Positions 35,487-47,790 of a stretch of 64,000 bases of DNA are shown one piece after another (the first letter of the stretch is position 1; each line of letters starts with the position of its first letter). The DNA comes from Eucommia ulmoides. Its lineage: Eukaryota > Streptophyta > Magnoliopsida > Garryales > Eucommiaceae. The translations under genes and the position numbers were made by a program. Below the pieces are notes generated by a model that did not search any database, was not told the DNA's origin, and saw nothing but the letters and a program-made list of their open reading frames with translations. The stretch is taken from assembly GCA_016647705.1 (NCBI GenBank), contig CM028333.1:7128616-7192615 (forward strand), written 5' to 3'.

Positions 35487-35553
35487 CACGAAGAACTCAA
35501 TTTGAACACTATCTACTGATTATCAAAGAATCTTATTCTAAATCAATAGAATT

Positions 35554-36334
35554 TGATGAGGGTAAAATCGGGCTCCCTCCACGTGTCAGCCACCTGGACC
35601 AGATTTGCCACTTCACTAGCTCCACGTCACGACGACCTGTGTCAACCCGGTGTATAGACAGCTCGGGTGGATTCCCAGGTCGGTGGATGGAAAACATTCC
35701 AAGATCTCCAGCCAATAGCCTCTCCGAAAGATCGTTGTGTGATCATAGGTCGGCGTGCCCAGACTGACCTGTGCCCTATTGCCCGAGTCGACCTGCCTCT
35801 GTGCCAGGTCGGCGTGTATCTCTGCCATCCACAGTGAAGGGCCCAAGGCCCAGGCCCATAGCTCTAATCAGTCGTGCCACTCACGCGCTTGACGGCTTCG
35901 CGCTAATTTAAGCTTAAGACCCTAATCTTGCTGACGCTAATCACATCTTTGCCTATAAATGGAAGGCTTCCCCAACACTTTTGGAGGATCAGAGAGGATT
36001 TTTAGAGAGAGAAACTCCACCATAAGTCGCTCAGACAGGCCAAGATAATAGTAACTTTCCGATCTAAATTTCTATCCCGGGCTCTTACTCTCACGCCGGG
36101 AAAAATCTGGCCCGTCCTGTGTGCAGGTGACAGATTAGAGCTCGGCCCAGATAACGACAAGGAGCATCAGGCCAGGAACACCAGACCCGAGCTAGGACGT
36201 AGGTCGAATAACACATATCCAGCCCGACTGCAATACACAAGAGACGACAAGGATCACTTAAACACCATTTCTCTTTTTCCCGATTCGAGGGTGTCCAGAC
36301 CATACTACTGGTCGGTCAATTTTCGACAACAACA
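35554..36334 (+). mobile_element. Tat element 5' LTR
   Basis: It starts TGATGAGGG at an abrupt change from AT-rich to GC-rich DNA and ends ACAACA just before the primer site. Positions 35727-36334 align with the 3' LTR at 53377-54003; the first 170 bp have no counterpart there. A TATAAAT box lies at 35954. Confidence 0.8.
35954..35960 (+). promoter_or_regulatory. TATA box in Tat 5' LTR
   Basis: TATAAAT in CCTATAAATGGAAGG, conserved in the 3' LTR at 53606-53612 (CCTATAAATGAAAGG). Confidence 0.6.
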
Positions 36335-36336
36335 GT

Positions 36337-36354
36337 TTGGCGCCGTCTGTGGGA
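36337..36354 (+). other. Primer binding site of the Tat element
   Basis: TTGGCGCCGTCTGTGGGA starts three bases after the LTR end. TGGCGCC-type sites of this form are usual for Tat-group gypsy elements. I have not assigned the tRNA. Confidence 0.8.
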
Positions 36355-36408
36355 AGCGCTACTAAAAACCTTCTTCGAATCATCAGCTACCTGCTCTGCT
36401 AAGGTTTG

Positions 36409-38600
36409 ATGAACACAAGGTCTAGTCACTCTCAACGATCAGGAAACATAAACACCCCGGTGAATAGACAGCCCAAGGAAGATATGTTACGAGCACCAAG
36501 ACTAGAGACCAGGGCCACAACCCGTAGAACGGTCAACGAAGAAGACGTAGAGATTGAAAGGCGAAATATCAATATTGATGGATAATCCCATCAACCAAAC
36601 CTAGCCTCGGAAATCTACCCGGGCCAAGCGTCCGGAGCCATCGATGTTGCCAAGCTCGACGACGTGGAATGCCAGCTCAGTAAGTTCTAGGAGTACTTCA
36701 ATATCCTTCTTTCCTGCCTGCCTCCAGCCCCAGTTGAAGGGGGACCGAACCTTCATATAGCAAGGGAGAGAGCCCGTCCACTGGAGTCTAGTGATTGAGC
36801 GCTCGCCTCTCACGGACAGGTGGCTCGGGTCAGGCCTCAGGCCAATAACCGGGCACAAAGAGAAAGAGATCTCGACCCCCTTGTTGCCTCAGGATCTATT
36901 TCAAGATAATCTAGAGGACGACGATCCGAAGACTGACCGAGGTCATCACCGGCCCAGGATTATAGTCGCCAAGATCGTTCCGAGCACCGATTTCGTCAAA
37001 TTTGGGAGATGGACTCCCACTCCCCGCCACCAGCCCGGAAGAGAGAAGTCAGGCCTGCCTCCAGCCAGGTCATCTCCCCGGAAAGGGTGTCAACCATGAT
37101 GGAATGATGCCTAGCCAAAATGGAGGTCGCCCTCAGTCAGATGCACAACACCGAGGGAACCATCGGGCTGCACACTGGGGTCAAGTCCCCTTTCATCGCG
37201 GAGGTCGCAAATGAATCGGTTCTATACCAATTTCCCAATCCACCGGCGGCCTAGTACGATGGGACGACTGATCTACTGGATCATCTTTCTATTTACGTCT
37301 CCCACATGGATGTATATGTTGTCTCCAATGCGATAAGGTACAAGTTCTTCTCCCTCGGGTTGACCGGTCTTGCTAGGACGTGGTTTAATGACCTCCTACC
37401 GGCCTTAATCTCTATATTCCTCTAGCTCGAACAACAGTTCATGGAGAGGTTAAGCCGATCATGGCGTAGGCCAAATACTGCAGCTCATCTCCTCGCCATC
37501 AGACAGAAGAAGAACGAGAATCTGGTCGACTATATACACAGGTTTTGGATGGAATCCCTCGCCTGTGAAAGGGTGTCTGATGATGTGGAGCTCAACGCCT
37601 TTATTGGCGAGCTGAGCCACAGAAGGGTTACCTATGGCCTGAATTCCAGGCTAGCAACCAACCTGTGCTAGCCCCTAGAACTCGCCGCCAATTACTACAA
37701 AGCCAATCTCATCGACAAGATCAAGAAAGAGAAGGAGGATCTCCTCAGAAAGAAGGCCTGACCTGATGAGGGGATGAGCTGATCTCAAGCCTCCAGAAGG
37801 CTCTAGGCAGAAGAAAGGTTGGGATCGCTGCCCAATGATAGGAGGCCGTCTCCAGGCCCCCGCCAGCTCGTGTACACTCCCTTGACCGCTTCCGTCGCCA
37901 CCATCTTCGCTGAGAACATCGGAAAGGGGATTTTTTTGCATGTACCTCCCCTGAGGGAAAAACCTCTAGGCAGGTCGGCCGATAAGTACTGCGACTTCTA
38001 TAGGAGCAACAACCATACTACCGACGAGTGCTTCCAGTTGAAGGTGAAAATTGAGGCCCTCATCCGAAGAGGCTACCTCGGCAATTATGTTTGCCGACCA
38101 GACAAGGATTGGTCCGGCGCAAATTATCGCTGTGATAGGCATCGCGGACAGTGTAGAAAATGGAATGACAACCGGGTTCAGTCCCCTGGCAAACGCGCTG
38201 GTGACAACTCTGACCTAAGGGTTGACAACAAGATTAATGTCATCCATGGTGGCCTGGGTTTCAGCGGAGAAACGTTTTCCTCCCAAAATAGGTACAAAAG
38301 TAAGGGCAAAAGAAAGGTCGAACAGGATATCTATGAGGTCAACACGATAGATGCTGCCTCGCATAATGTAATCTCCTTCAGCAAAGCCGACCTAAAAGGG
38401 GTGCATATTCTGCACGATGACGCCCTGGTCATTTTAGCCCTAATCAATCATTTCAAGATGACGAGAATACTCGTCGATAGAGGTAGCTCAGTGGATATCA
38501 TCTTTAAAAGGGCCTTCGATAAAATGAGCGTAGACTCCAGCTTCGTGCAGCCTGTAAGGCCTCCCCTCGTTGATTTTGGGAGAGACATGGTCAACTCAGT
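36409..38600 (+). pseudogene. Tat element gag and protease region, many stops
   Basis: An ATG at 36409 opens MNTRSSHSQRSGN. The gag core spans 37190-37690 (for example LTGLARTWFNDLLPAL, then QQFMERLSRSW and ENLVDYIHRFW), the retrotransposon gag fold that forms the particle. Residues near 37980-38080 (YCDFYRSNNHTTDECFQLK) form a CX2CX3-type/HX4C knuckle variant. At 38470-38500 the protease reads ILVDRGSSVDI, where the catalytic DSG has become DRG. In-frame stops number about ten, most of them TAG or TGA explained by C-to-T or G-to-A change. Not functional. Confidence 0.8.
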
Positions 38601-39561
38601 TGGTTAGGTCTCTCTGCCCGTCACAATCGGTTCCAGCCCCAAGATCGCCACCATCTAGTCTAAATTCCTTATAGTAGATAGACCGTCGCCCTACAACGCG
38701 ATAATGGGTAGGCCCACCATGGCCGCCCTGAAGGCCGTCTGCTCCCCGTTTACCAGAAAATAAAATTCCTCACGGATTCCGGGGTTGGAAAAGTGCAAGG
38801 AAAAAAAAACTACCTGATCCTATGCAAAAAGGGCCTTGGAGAGGAAATAACAATTATAGTTGGGGCCCGAGCTGAATATTATGTGCCAAACTCACGGAGA
38901 GCTCGTGTCCTTAACCAACGTGGTTGAGCCCATCTCGATCGACGATCCCCGCGACGAAGAGCCCGTCTCCCGGCCCCATGAAAAACTGGTCGACGTCCCC
39001 ATTCACCCCACTATTACAGAAAGGACGATGAGGATTGGGGCTCGACTTGGCCCAGAAGAACGATCCGACCTCACCGAGCTGCTGATATAGAACTACGATA
39101 TTTTTGCCTGGTCATACAACGAACTTCCGAGGATTGATCCCAGTATTGCCATGCACCGGCTGCACGCTAACGTGCACCATCCTCCTGTTCGCCAGAAGAG
39201 AAGAAAATTCCATCCAGATCGGCAGAAGATAATTGAAGAGAAGATGGATAAGCTCGTTAGGTCAGACGTCGTGGAGGAGGTCAAGTTCCTGGACTGACTC
39301 GCCAATGTTGTACTGGCCCCGAAGGGGGTAACAAATGGTGACTTTGCATCGACTTCAAAGACCTAAACAAGGCTTCCTCGAAAGATTTCTTTCCCCTCCC
39401 AAGGATTGACATCGTAATCGATGCCACGACGGGGCACGAGCGGCTTAGCTTCCTCGATACTTATGTCGGTTATAACCAGATTCCCATGTATCCCTCGGAT
39501 AAGAGCAAGACTTTATTCATCACCAACAGGGGCACCTACTACTATAAGGTCATGTTGTTTG
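38601..39561 (+). pseudogene. Tat element protease tail and reverse transcriptase, 5' half
   Basis: It reads YNAIMGRPTMAALKAV (end of the protease region), then FAWSYNELPRIDPSIAM and PVRQKRRKFHPDRQ (start of reverse transcriptase), SFPLPRIDIVIDAT-like and LSFLDTYVGYNQIPMY (with Ala to Thr and Ser to Val changes), then a YYYKVMLF segment, cut by solo LTR C after the TSD GTTTG. Frameshift and stop codons are scattered. It continues at 42290. Confidence 0.85.
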
Positions 39562-42289
39562 TGTAAGACCCCGAATTAACACGTACGTCATTTTAGTTGT
39601 ATTTTAGAGTAATTATGAAAATTAGGGATAAAATTGGATCGAATTGAAAATCTAGAAACATTAAATCCCAACTTAGGGAGGTAAATTGACATTTAACTTT
39701 TAATTGAAACCTAAAGGGGTGAAATAACAAATCTTAGAAACTTTTAAAAAGTTGAAATTGATTAAAATTAAGATTTAAAGAAAGTTGGGAGAGGAAAGAG
39801 TAATTAATTAAAAAGTTTATTATATATATAAAAAAAAACATATGTGATCGGATGAGCAAACCGCTGGCAGGGAAAAGAGAGAGCAGCGACGTGGCGCGTT
39901 TGGATCAATTGAACCCACTAATTACATGCAATATATACATATCTTCATGTGTAATGATCAAAAAAATCTCATCAAATCTGAAAATCAAAGAGAGAAGAAA
40001 ACAGAGAAGAGGAGAGAGAGAGGAGTAGCCGGGTTCGGCGCCGATGGGGTGTGGTCGGCGTTTGTGTGGGGGCTTTGCTATTTGTGCGAGGGTGTGGATT
40101 TCTGCGGTGGTTGCGAGTGGGTGTATGATCGGAGAGGGCAGTGTGATCGTCCAGAGGTGGTGTGTTCCGGCATGGGGGTGTCTGTCGTTCAACCATCGTC
40201 ATCATATGTGTGTGTATTCTGTTCAGTCTGTCCGGCAATATGTGGGGGTGATCGGTATGTGTGCGTTTTCAGTTCTGTTCGTCTGTTTTGGTTTGTTGGT
40301 GTGTGTGACGGTGTAGGTGGGTTTTCCATTCGGTCCGACGATATCGTCGACGTGGTGCGTGTGTGTACTTTGCTTGATGACGGTGTATGTATGTGTGTGT
40401 GTATGTGTCTGCGTGCTATTCCGATGGTGGGTGCTCTGTCCATGGTGTCCGTTGGTTGTGTGTGTAACGACGACGGTTGCTTGTGTGTGGGTGTTACTGT
40501 GTAGGCGTGGTCGGCCATTGGACGTGGGCCGACTGTGTGGCTGTGTGTGTGAGAGTCGATGGGGTGTGGGTGTGCTGGTCGATCGTCGGTGAGCCTTGTG
40601 GGTGTGTCGTCGACAAATTTCGAAAGAGAGAGACGATCGGCCAACATCAAAAACAAAAACAGAGGAGAGAGGTGACGGCTGGGAACGGAACAGGAAACAG
40701 AGAAGAAGAAAAAAAGGGAGGGGGAATTACACAAACCACCCCGCTGAAAATCAAAAACCCATCTTGTGGTCGCCAAACGACTCAGAAACAGGTGAAATTT
40801 CAATCGATTATTAATTTTCATTAAATTAAAATTTTATTTAGCGTTACAAATCCTAAAATCGTAACAATTTTCTAACGATTAATTAATTTTAATTACGTGG
40901 TACATAAAATAATAACGATTCGGAATATAGGGTCTGCATTGCATGATTCAGATGTTTTAGATAAGATATTAATTTAGGCTCTGTCACTATTAGGTTCGCA
41001 GGCACTGATGTCCCGATAGAGTATAGTCAGTGAAGGTTTTGGAGAGAGGATAACGAGGTGAGTGTACTGTCTTCTTGCCAAACTATTTTTCTATGTATAT
41101 ATATGATGAAATATGTGTTTACTTAAACTGTATGAATTTATAAATGATATGGATCAAGCATGATTTGGGTGAGTTGGTAAACTAGATTTCCGGAAGATTC
41201 CGATGGTTTTCGAAATAAAGTTAAAAATGAATTTTTGTTGGATTTAGTGAAATCAGACGGTGTTTTTTAAACGAGAATAGTGGATATTTATTTTTCTAAG
41301 AATGCCTGATTTTCTAAAAATGAAGGGTGGAAAAGTAGTTTTGATAAAATCAGATGTTTTCTTTAAAAGAAAGTGTGGAATATGATTTTTTTGGACTTAA
41401 AAGTTGGTTTTGAGGAAAAGAGAAAGATGTGGTGATATAACGATATTGAGTAGACGATATTTATTGAGTTGTGATTCGATGATTCTGTATTTGATTTAAC
41501 GATGCCATAGTGTTTATCTATTTGGTAGAGTGAGGTTATCCGCTTCGGCGGAGTGATGTTATCCGCTTCGGCAGAGTGATGTTAGACATTTTTACTGCGC
41601 AGTGATTATCCGCTTCAGCGAAGTGATGGGTGTTCGTAGGAAGGCATATCCTACGGATGGTACGGTACCGTTGCAAACTCCCGATCGTGAGGTTAAAACG
41701 ATCACTAGGGCTGACCAATGTGTGTGTTTGGGATGTGTGCTTGAGATGTGGTGTTTTATGTATATTGGTTGATCTGATATTTATTATTATGGTGATTGGT
41801 ATTATTTTACTAGATGGGTTGGAATGGAACTTATATGTATTACTTTATTTTCACTGCTTATATTATGGAGAATTTTACTAGTTACGTGTTGTTTCTATAC
41901 TCACGCTTGATTCGTTTAGATGTTGTAGATTGAATTATTATCTTAAAAATATTTTTTACTAAGAAGGCAGTATACTCGCAGGTAAAGTAGCTAGGAGTTG
42001 GTCGGTCCCCTACTGGCGCTAGATAGAGTTATGCAAGTCACGCAAATGAGTCATTTGAGAAAAGTTTTGGAGACGAGATGTCAGAAATGAAATCTAAATG
42101 AGGTTCAGGGGATTTGTTTGATTGTATTTATATTCAGGACGGTGTATCCCCATCAAATGGGACTATTATATGTGTTGTATAGATTTACAATTTTGTTATT
42201 GACGTATTGAGGTTGGCTAGTCAGTTGGGCGGTGTCATGTCCACGTCACGCCTGCCCCACATGACGGGTGTCCAGGGTGGGGTGTGACA
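39562..42289 (+). mobile_element. Solo LTR, copy C of the 2.7 kb family (TSD GTTTG)
   Basis: It starts TGTAAGACCCCG and ends GGGGTGTGACA, with exact GTTTG direct repeats at 39557-39561 and 42290-42294. It splits the Tat reverse transcriptase between the KVMLF and GLRNAEATY segments. Hairpin units ATCCGCTTCGGCGGAGTGATG occur three to four times at 41531-41635. No internal sequence remains. Confidence 0.95.
41531..41635 (+). repeat. Hairpin minisatellite in LTR C
   Basis: Three to four units of TTATCCGCTTCGGCRGAGTGATG. The CCGCTTCGGCGG core is self-complementary around TTCG. Confidence 0.85.
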
Positions 42290-43184
42290 GTTTGGCCTCC
42301 GCAATGCAGAAGCGACCTATTAGAGGCTTGTCAACAAAATGTTCAAGGAGGAAATCAGGAACACAATGGACGTGTATATCGACGATATACTCGTAAAGAG
42401 TAGCCGGGGCCGAAGATCACATCGGCCATCTCCAAGCCTGCTTTAATAAGCTCCGAGCTCACTGCATAAAGTTGAATCCAAATAAGTGCATTTTCGGCGT
42501 GCCCACCGGCAAATTCCTAGGCTTCATGGTCTCCCAGCGCGGCATGGACGCCAATCCTGACCAGATCAGTGCGGTGCTCAATATGGCTTCTCCTTGGAAC
42601 AAGAAGGAGGTTCAGATACTGACAGGTCAGTTGGCCGCCCTGAGCCAGTTCATCTCCAGGTCGTTCGAAAAATGCCTCATCTTTTTCAAAATTCTCCAGG
42701 AGAACAAGGCATTCGACTGGACCGAGGAGTATAACTGTGCCTTTAAAGAACTGAAAAAATACCTCTTGTCAGCTCCTCTACTCACCATGCCTCAAAAAGG
42801 TAAAGACCTACTCCTTCACATTGCGGCCTCCTCCACGGCCGTCAATGCCACCCTAGTCAGAGATGACGCCGCATTCAGAGCCTGGTCTATTACTCGAGCC
42901 GTGTCATAACCGATGCTGAGACGAGGCACACAAAGTTCAAAAAATTGGCTTATACCCTACTGATTGCCTCGAGGAAGTTACGACAGTATTTTCAGGCTCA
43001 TATCATTATGGTATTGACCGACCAGCCGTTAAGGAAAATTCTCCACTTCCCTAATGTGTCAGGGAGGTTAATGAAGTATAGCCTAGAACTGGGTCAATTT
43101 CATATCGAGTATCGCCCTAGGATAACAATAAAGGGACAGGTCTATATCGAGTATCGCCTTAGGACGATAATAAAGGGATAGGTC
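42290..43184 (+). pseudogene. Tat element reverse transcriptase 3' half and first RNase H
   Basis: After the TSD it reads GLRNAEATY, a TAG stop, RLVNKMFK, then the catalytic box MDVYIDDILVKS (YIDD, both Asp present) at about 42368-42405. After a frameshift: CIFGVPTGKFLGFMVSQRG, the connection region, and the first RNase H from about 42780, with DDAAFRAW and the substrate-handling LTDQPLRKIL. Near 43092-43183 a segment coding HIEYRPR..IKGQ is duplicated in tandem (about 42 bp). Inactive. Confidence 0.8.
43092..43183. repeat. 42 bp tandem duplication inside the pol RNase H
   Basis: Text coding IEYRPRITIKGQV recurs immediately as IEYRLRTIIKG, giving an in-frame 14-residue duplication that is found in only this element here. 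Confidence 0.85.
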
Positions 43185-43735
43185 TTGGCCGACTTCATAA
43201 CCGAGCTAACCTTCCCCAAGGAAGAGACAGTCTGCGACCAAGGTGACGCCAAGCAGACCTCCCAAAATCCTGAACGAGCTAGAAGCTCGGGTAGAACGAC
43301 CAAAGTGTACAACGACCTGGGCCCCGACTCGTGGCAGCTCTTCACTAACAGATCCTCTAACCAGAACGGCTCAGGTATTGGGATGGTCCTTGTCGCCCTG
43401 GATAAAAAAGAAATCAAGTACGCCCTCAGACTCAGATTTTGAGCTACAAATAATGAGGCCGAATACGAAGTCTTGTTGGCTGGGCTGTGGTTAGTCCGGG
43501 AATTCAACGTAAAAACCTTCCTGGTAATGTGCGATTCCCAGCTTGTGGTCAACCAACTTAACAGTGAGTACTTAGCCAAGGACCCAAGCATGGTGGCTTA
43601 CTTAGAGAAGGTGAAAAACCTGATCAAACTCTTCAAGAAAGTGTAAGTCTCACAGATACCCCGGGAAGAAAATAGGCATGCTGATACATTGGCTTACCTT
43701 GCCTCAGAGGTGGAATTAACGCTCAAGGGAACGAT
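43185..43735 (+). pseudogene. Tat-specific second RNase H (archaeal-like aRH)
   Basis: It reads DSWQLFTNRSSNQNGSGIGM, then NNEAEYEVLLAGL, MCDSQLVVNQ and RHADTLAYLAS near its end, the aRH pattern characteristic of Tat elements. The first catalytic Asp (normally in VDGSSN) is Asn-Arg here, and stops interrupt the frame at 43439 and 43646. The Glu of NNEAEYE and the Asp of CDSQ remain. Confidence 0.75.
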
Positions 43736-44291
43736 CCCCGTGGAATTTCTCGCTGAGCTGAGCATGGCCTCCTCGGACGAGACCGCGATGATATGCACCC
43801 TGGATTCCGTTTCGACCTTGATGGATCCCAGAGAAAACTATCTCACCGACGGGACACTCCCAAGTGATCAGGCTCACTCCCGAAGAATACGGTACCAAGA
43901 GGCACGGTACGCCCTCATCGACGGTGTTATTTACCCGAAGTCCTTCTCCGGTCTGTACTCCCGATGTCTCCGACCTGAATAGGCCAACTACATTATGAGG
44001 GAGGTCCACAAGAGGATTTGCGAAAATCACTCGGGGGGTAGGTCCTTAGCTCGGAAACTGCTCTTGAACGGTTATTACTGGCCGAAGATGCTCGAGGACG
44101 CGGGAGAATTCATGAAGAAGTGTAACAAGTGCCAGCGATTTGCTACGCACCCTCACGCTCCGCCAACCGAACTAGTTCTGATGTCTAGGCCGTGGCTATT
44201 CGCCCAGTAAGAAATCGATCTCCTCGGCCCGTTCTCCCAGGGGACCAGCCAGAGAAAATTTTCGGTTGTCACCATCGACTGCTGCACTAAA
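43736..44291 (+). pseudogene. Tat element integrase, truncated
   Basis: An HHCC zinc-binding domain is visible (VHKRICENHSGG, then CNKCQRF) at about 44000-44150, followed by the beginning of the catalytic core, EIDLLGPFSQGTSQ and VVTIDCCTK, after a TAA stop. The sequence is cut at 44292 by LTR copy D, and the remaining core with the last catalytic residues is absent on the other side, so the 3' half of integrase was deleted. Confidence 0.85.
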
Positions 44292-44984
44292 TGTCACACC
44301 CCACCCCGGACACCCGTCACCGTGGGGCCGGCGTGATGTCGACATGACAACACTTACCTAACCAATTTAATTACGACAATATACAAACTTTCATCTACAC
44401 GTCATATATATATATAATAAGTTCATACTATAAGAATACATTTGCCCCAAAATAAGAACAACAAAACAAATCTCATGAACCTCCCTTAGGTTTATCCTCA
44501 TACAGCTCATCTCAAATTTACTCTCGTATGACTCCAACGCCTGCCCCGCATGACTCTAACTAGTGCCAGTAGGGGACCAACCGACTCCTATCTGCTCCAC
44601 CTGCGAGTGTACTGTCTTCTTAGTAAAAATATTTTATAATAAAAATTCATATCTACAACATCTAAATGAATCAAGCGTAAGTATATAAATACTACATAGC
44701 TCGTAAAGTTTCCAGTATATAAGTAGTGAAAATAAAGCTATATAGATAAGTTTCATTTAAATCCATCTAGTATAAAATTATACCAATCACCATGATAATA
44801 AATATCAAGTCAGCCAATATACGTAAAGCACCACATCTCAAATATACACCTCAAACACACACCTTAAACACACACCTCAAATACACACTGGCCAGCCCTA
44901 GTGATCGTTTAACCTCACAATCGGGAGTTGCAATGGTACCGTACCACCCGTAGGATTTGCCTTTCTACGAACACCCATCACTCC

Positions 44985-45070
44985 ACCGAAGTGGATAATC
45001 ACTGCGCAGTATAACTATCTAACATCACTCTGCCGAGGCAGATAAACATCACTCCGCCGAAGCGGATAAA
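44985..45070 (-). repeat. Hairpin minisatellite in LTR D
   Basis: Three units of the CACTCYRCCGAAGYGGATAA type, the same family as in copies A and C. Confidence 0.75.
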
Positions 45071-46821
45071 TACTATGGCATCGTCAAATCAAATACAGCA
45101 TCATCGAATCACAACTCAATAAATATCGTCTACTCAACATCGTCAAATCACCACATCTATCTCTTTTCCTCAAAACCAACCTTTAAATCCAAAAATCATA
45201 TTTCACACCTTTTTTTAAAGAAAATGTCTAATTTTATCAAAACCATTTTTTCACCCTTTATTTATAGAAAATCAGGCATTTTTTAGAAAAACAGATATTT
45301 TCTATTCTCTTTTAAAAACACCATCTGATTTCACCAAATCCAACAAAAATTTATTTTCAACTTCTTTTCGAAAACCATCGAAATCTTCCGAAAATCCAGT
45401 TTACCAACTCACCCAAATCCTGTTTGATCCATATCAATTATAAATTCGTACAGTTTATGTAAACACATATTTCATCATATATATATATATAGAAAAATAG
45501 TTTGGCAAGAAGACAGTACACTCACCTCGATATCCGTTTTGCAAAACTGATACTGACCATACTCTATCTGGACGTCGGTGCCTGCGAACCTAATAGTGAT
45601 AGAGCCTAAATTAATATCTTATCTAAAATATCTTAATCATGCAATGCAGACCCTATATTCCGAATCGTTACTATTTTATGTACCACGTAATTAAAATTAA
45701 TTAATCGTTACAAAATTATTACGATTTTAGGATTTGTAACGCTAAATAAAATTTAATTTAACGAAAATTAATAATCGATTAAAATTTCACCTGTTTCCGA
45801 ACCGTTCGACGACCACGAGATGGGTTTTGAATTTTCCTGGGGTAGTTTCTGCAAATTCCCCTTTTTTTCTTTTTTCCTTTTCCTTTTTTTTTTTTTTTCC
45901 CTCCTCTTTCTTCTCAGTTTGTGCTTACTGTTTCTGTTTCGGTTCAAAATACCGTCGGCCACCTCCTCTCTCTCTCTACTATTACCGTCCACCCGAGACC
46001 TCCCACGCCTCGTCGCTCTTACCGCCAACCCTACTCCATCTCCCACCACGGTTCACCAACCACCACCGGCCATTCCACCACCAATCTTATCTACCCACTT
46101 AAAACGTACATGCCCAATCATAACGATCCACACACACACCATCGGACAAACTCATGCCGCCACTGCCTCTGTCGTTTACCCCAGCTGATCATACACCCGC
46201 ACACAGTTGCCCAAACAGAAACAGAGCACACGCACACATCATCGCCACCACTGCCGTTGGAGGAATACCCACACACATGACAATCGCCGATCACCTGCAC
46301 ACACACATCGGACAAACACACCTTCATACATGCACATCGGAGGAACACACGCATACTCTGTCGCACACACGTCGGCGACTGAACGCCGGCGATTACAGGA
46401 CAGCACCGACGCTCCGTTCCTCCGATTCTCTCTCTCTCTCTCTAGATTTCTGGATTGTTCTTCATTGAAGCGATTGAAATGGTAGGCATATGTATATATA
46501 TGCATGAAAATGGTAGTGTGAAATTGATCAATTGCTCGCTACGTCGATTCCCACTCTTCTCGATCTCCCTGTCGGCCGGCTGAACTCACAAACTCACAGA
46601 TATATATATTTTTATAAAAAAAAAAAAATATTTGGTTAAATTACACTTTTATCCCCCTATCTTCCATTAAGTCTTTATTTAATCCCATTCATCTTTTAGG
46701 ATTTTCTTAAATTGCATTTTGATCCCTAAAATTTTTATTCTAGAATTCAACTATAAATTTTGCATCTCAAATTTAAAATAAGTTTCTAAATTTGCAATTT
46801 GACCCAATCATTTTTTTTTTT

Positions 46822-46822
46822 A

Positions 46823-46870
<48 letters not shown>
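46822..46870. repeat. (ATT)n microsatellite
   Basis: About 16 uninterrupted ATT/TTA trinucleotides inside LTR D. Confidence 0.97.
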
Positions 46871-46952
46871 TTTAACTCAATTTTTCTTCGAAAATTTCTA
46901 AATGCTCTCAATTGAAATTAAAATGACGTACATGCTAAATCAGGGTCTTACA

Positions 46953-47790
46953 ACTCTTCCCTCCTAAAACAAAATTTCGTCCCGAAATTTTCATCAAACC
47001 AACAAGAATTAAAGTTTTGGTCAACATAATCAAAATCCAGAGTCACACCACATGGTCATGTTAGTTACACTTGATTCTAGGACAATTGTTTCCTATGTAG
47101 GGTCCCATACCCGAATGTCACCCTCAATTTGTAACCGTTAACTTCCGTTAAATCATTCCACCTATCACAACATTTTCATTTGCAGCGGCCAACATTATGA
47201 TAAACAATCGACAAACAGTATGTACTTTGGTTGGTAATACTTAACACAGACAATCAACTATCAAAGAATCTCCTTTCCAGAAGGTCCACGACCTCAGTAA
47301 TTTTCCACAACTAACATTTATCCATTTTGTCCAACAATTCCCAGGCAACCCGTTTGTAACAATATCTTCATTCATATTTAAACTAACAATACTCGTAACT
47401 AATCTCATAAGCAACAGTTAGCTCAAAACCCACATGAATTGGGTCGAGAGACTAACAATCATCGATTGCAGTAGTTACATCAGAACTTTCAATAATCTCA
47501 TAAACATTTTATACTTAGTATCACAATCCCACATTAACTAAAAAAAAAAAATCCGCAAGATGTTAATGTGTCAAACCACATAGATATTACCAAACCACAT
47601 CAACGCATATTAAAATAAGTTTAACGGGTCATTTATAAAAATTCATTTCATGCCTTCACATTTAATCAAGTCCTTGGCAAAGCCACGTGCTTCAATTATA
47701 TTTCAGTCAACCTACTCATACTTAAAACATATATAAATGTGGATCGAAGTACCTAACTACATTCCAAATACAAAATTTCAAGACATCACA
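46953..47790 (-). mobile_element. 3' internal stub of the element owning LTR D
   Basis: It begins with the polypurine tract, preceded by AAATTTCGGGACGAAATTTT, a phrase found near the 3' end of many plant chromovirus (Del/Tekay-type) gypsy elements (family knowledge). No pol domain is recognisable. The right boundary with the Tat antisense ORF is uncertain. This gives the only clue to the class of the 2.7 kb LTR family. Confidence 0.5.

Larger units (their letters stand above)
44292..46952 (-). mobile_element. LTR copy D (3' LTR of a truncated element)
   Basis: On the minus strand it runs from TGTAAGACCCTG at 46952 to GGGGTGTGACA at 44292 (2661 bp). Directly upstream on the same strand lies GTTTTAGGAGGGAAGAGT, a polypurine tract, so this is the 3' LTR. 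Its 5' partner is missing. The left flank CTAAA has no matching TSD that I can fix on the right. Confidence 0.9.
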
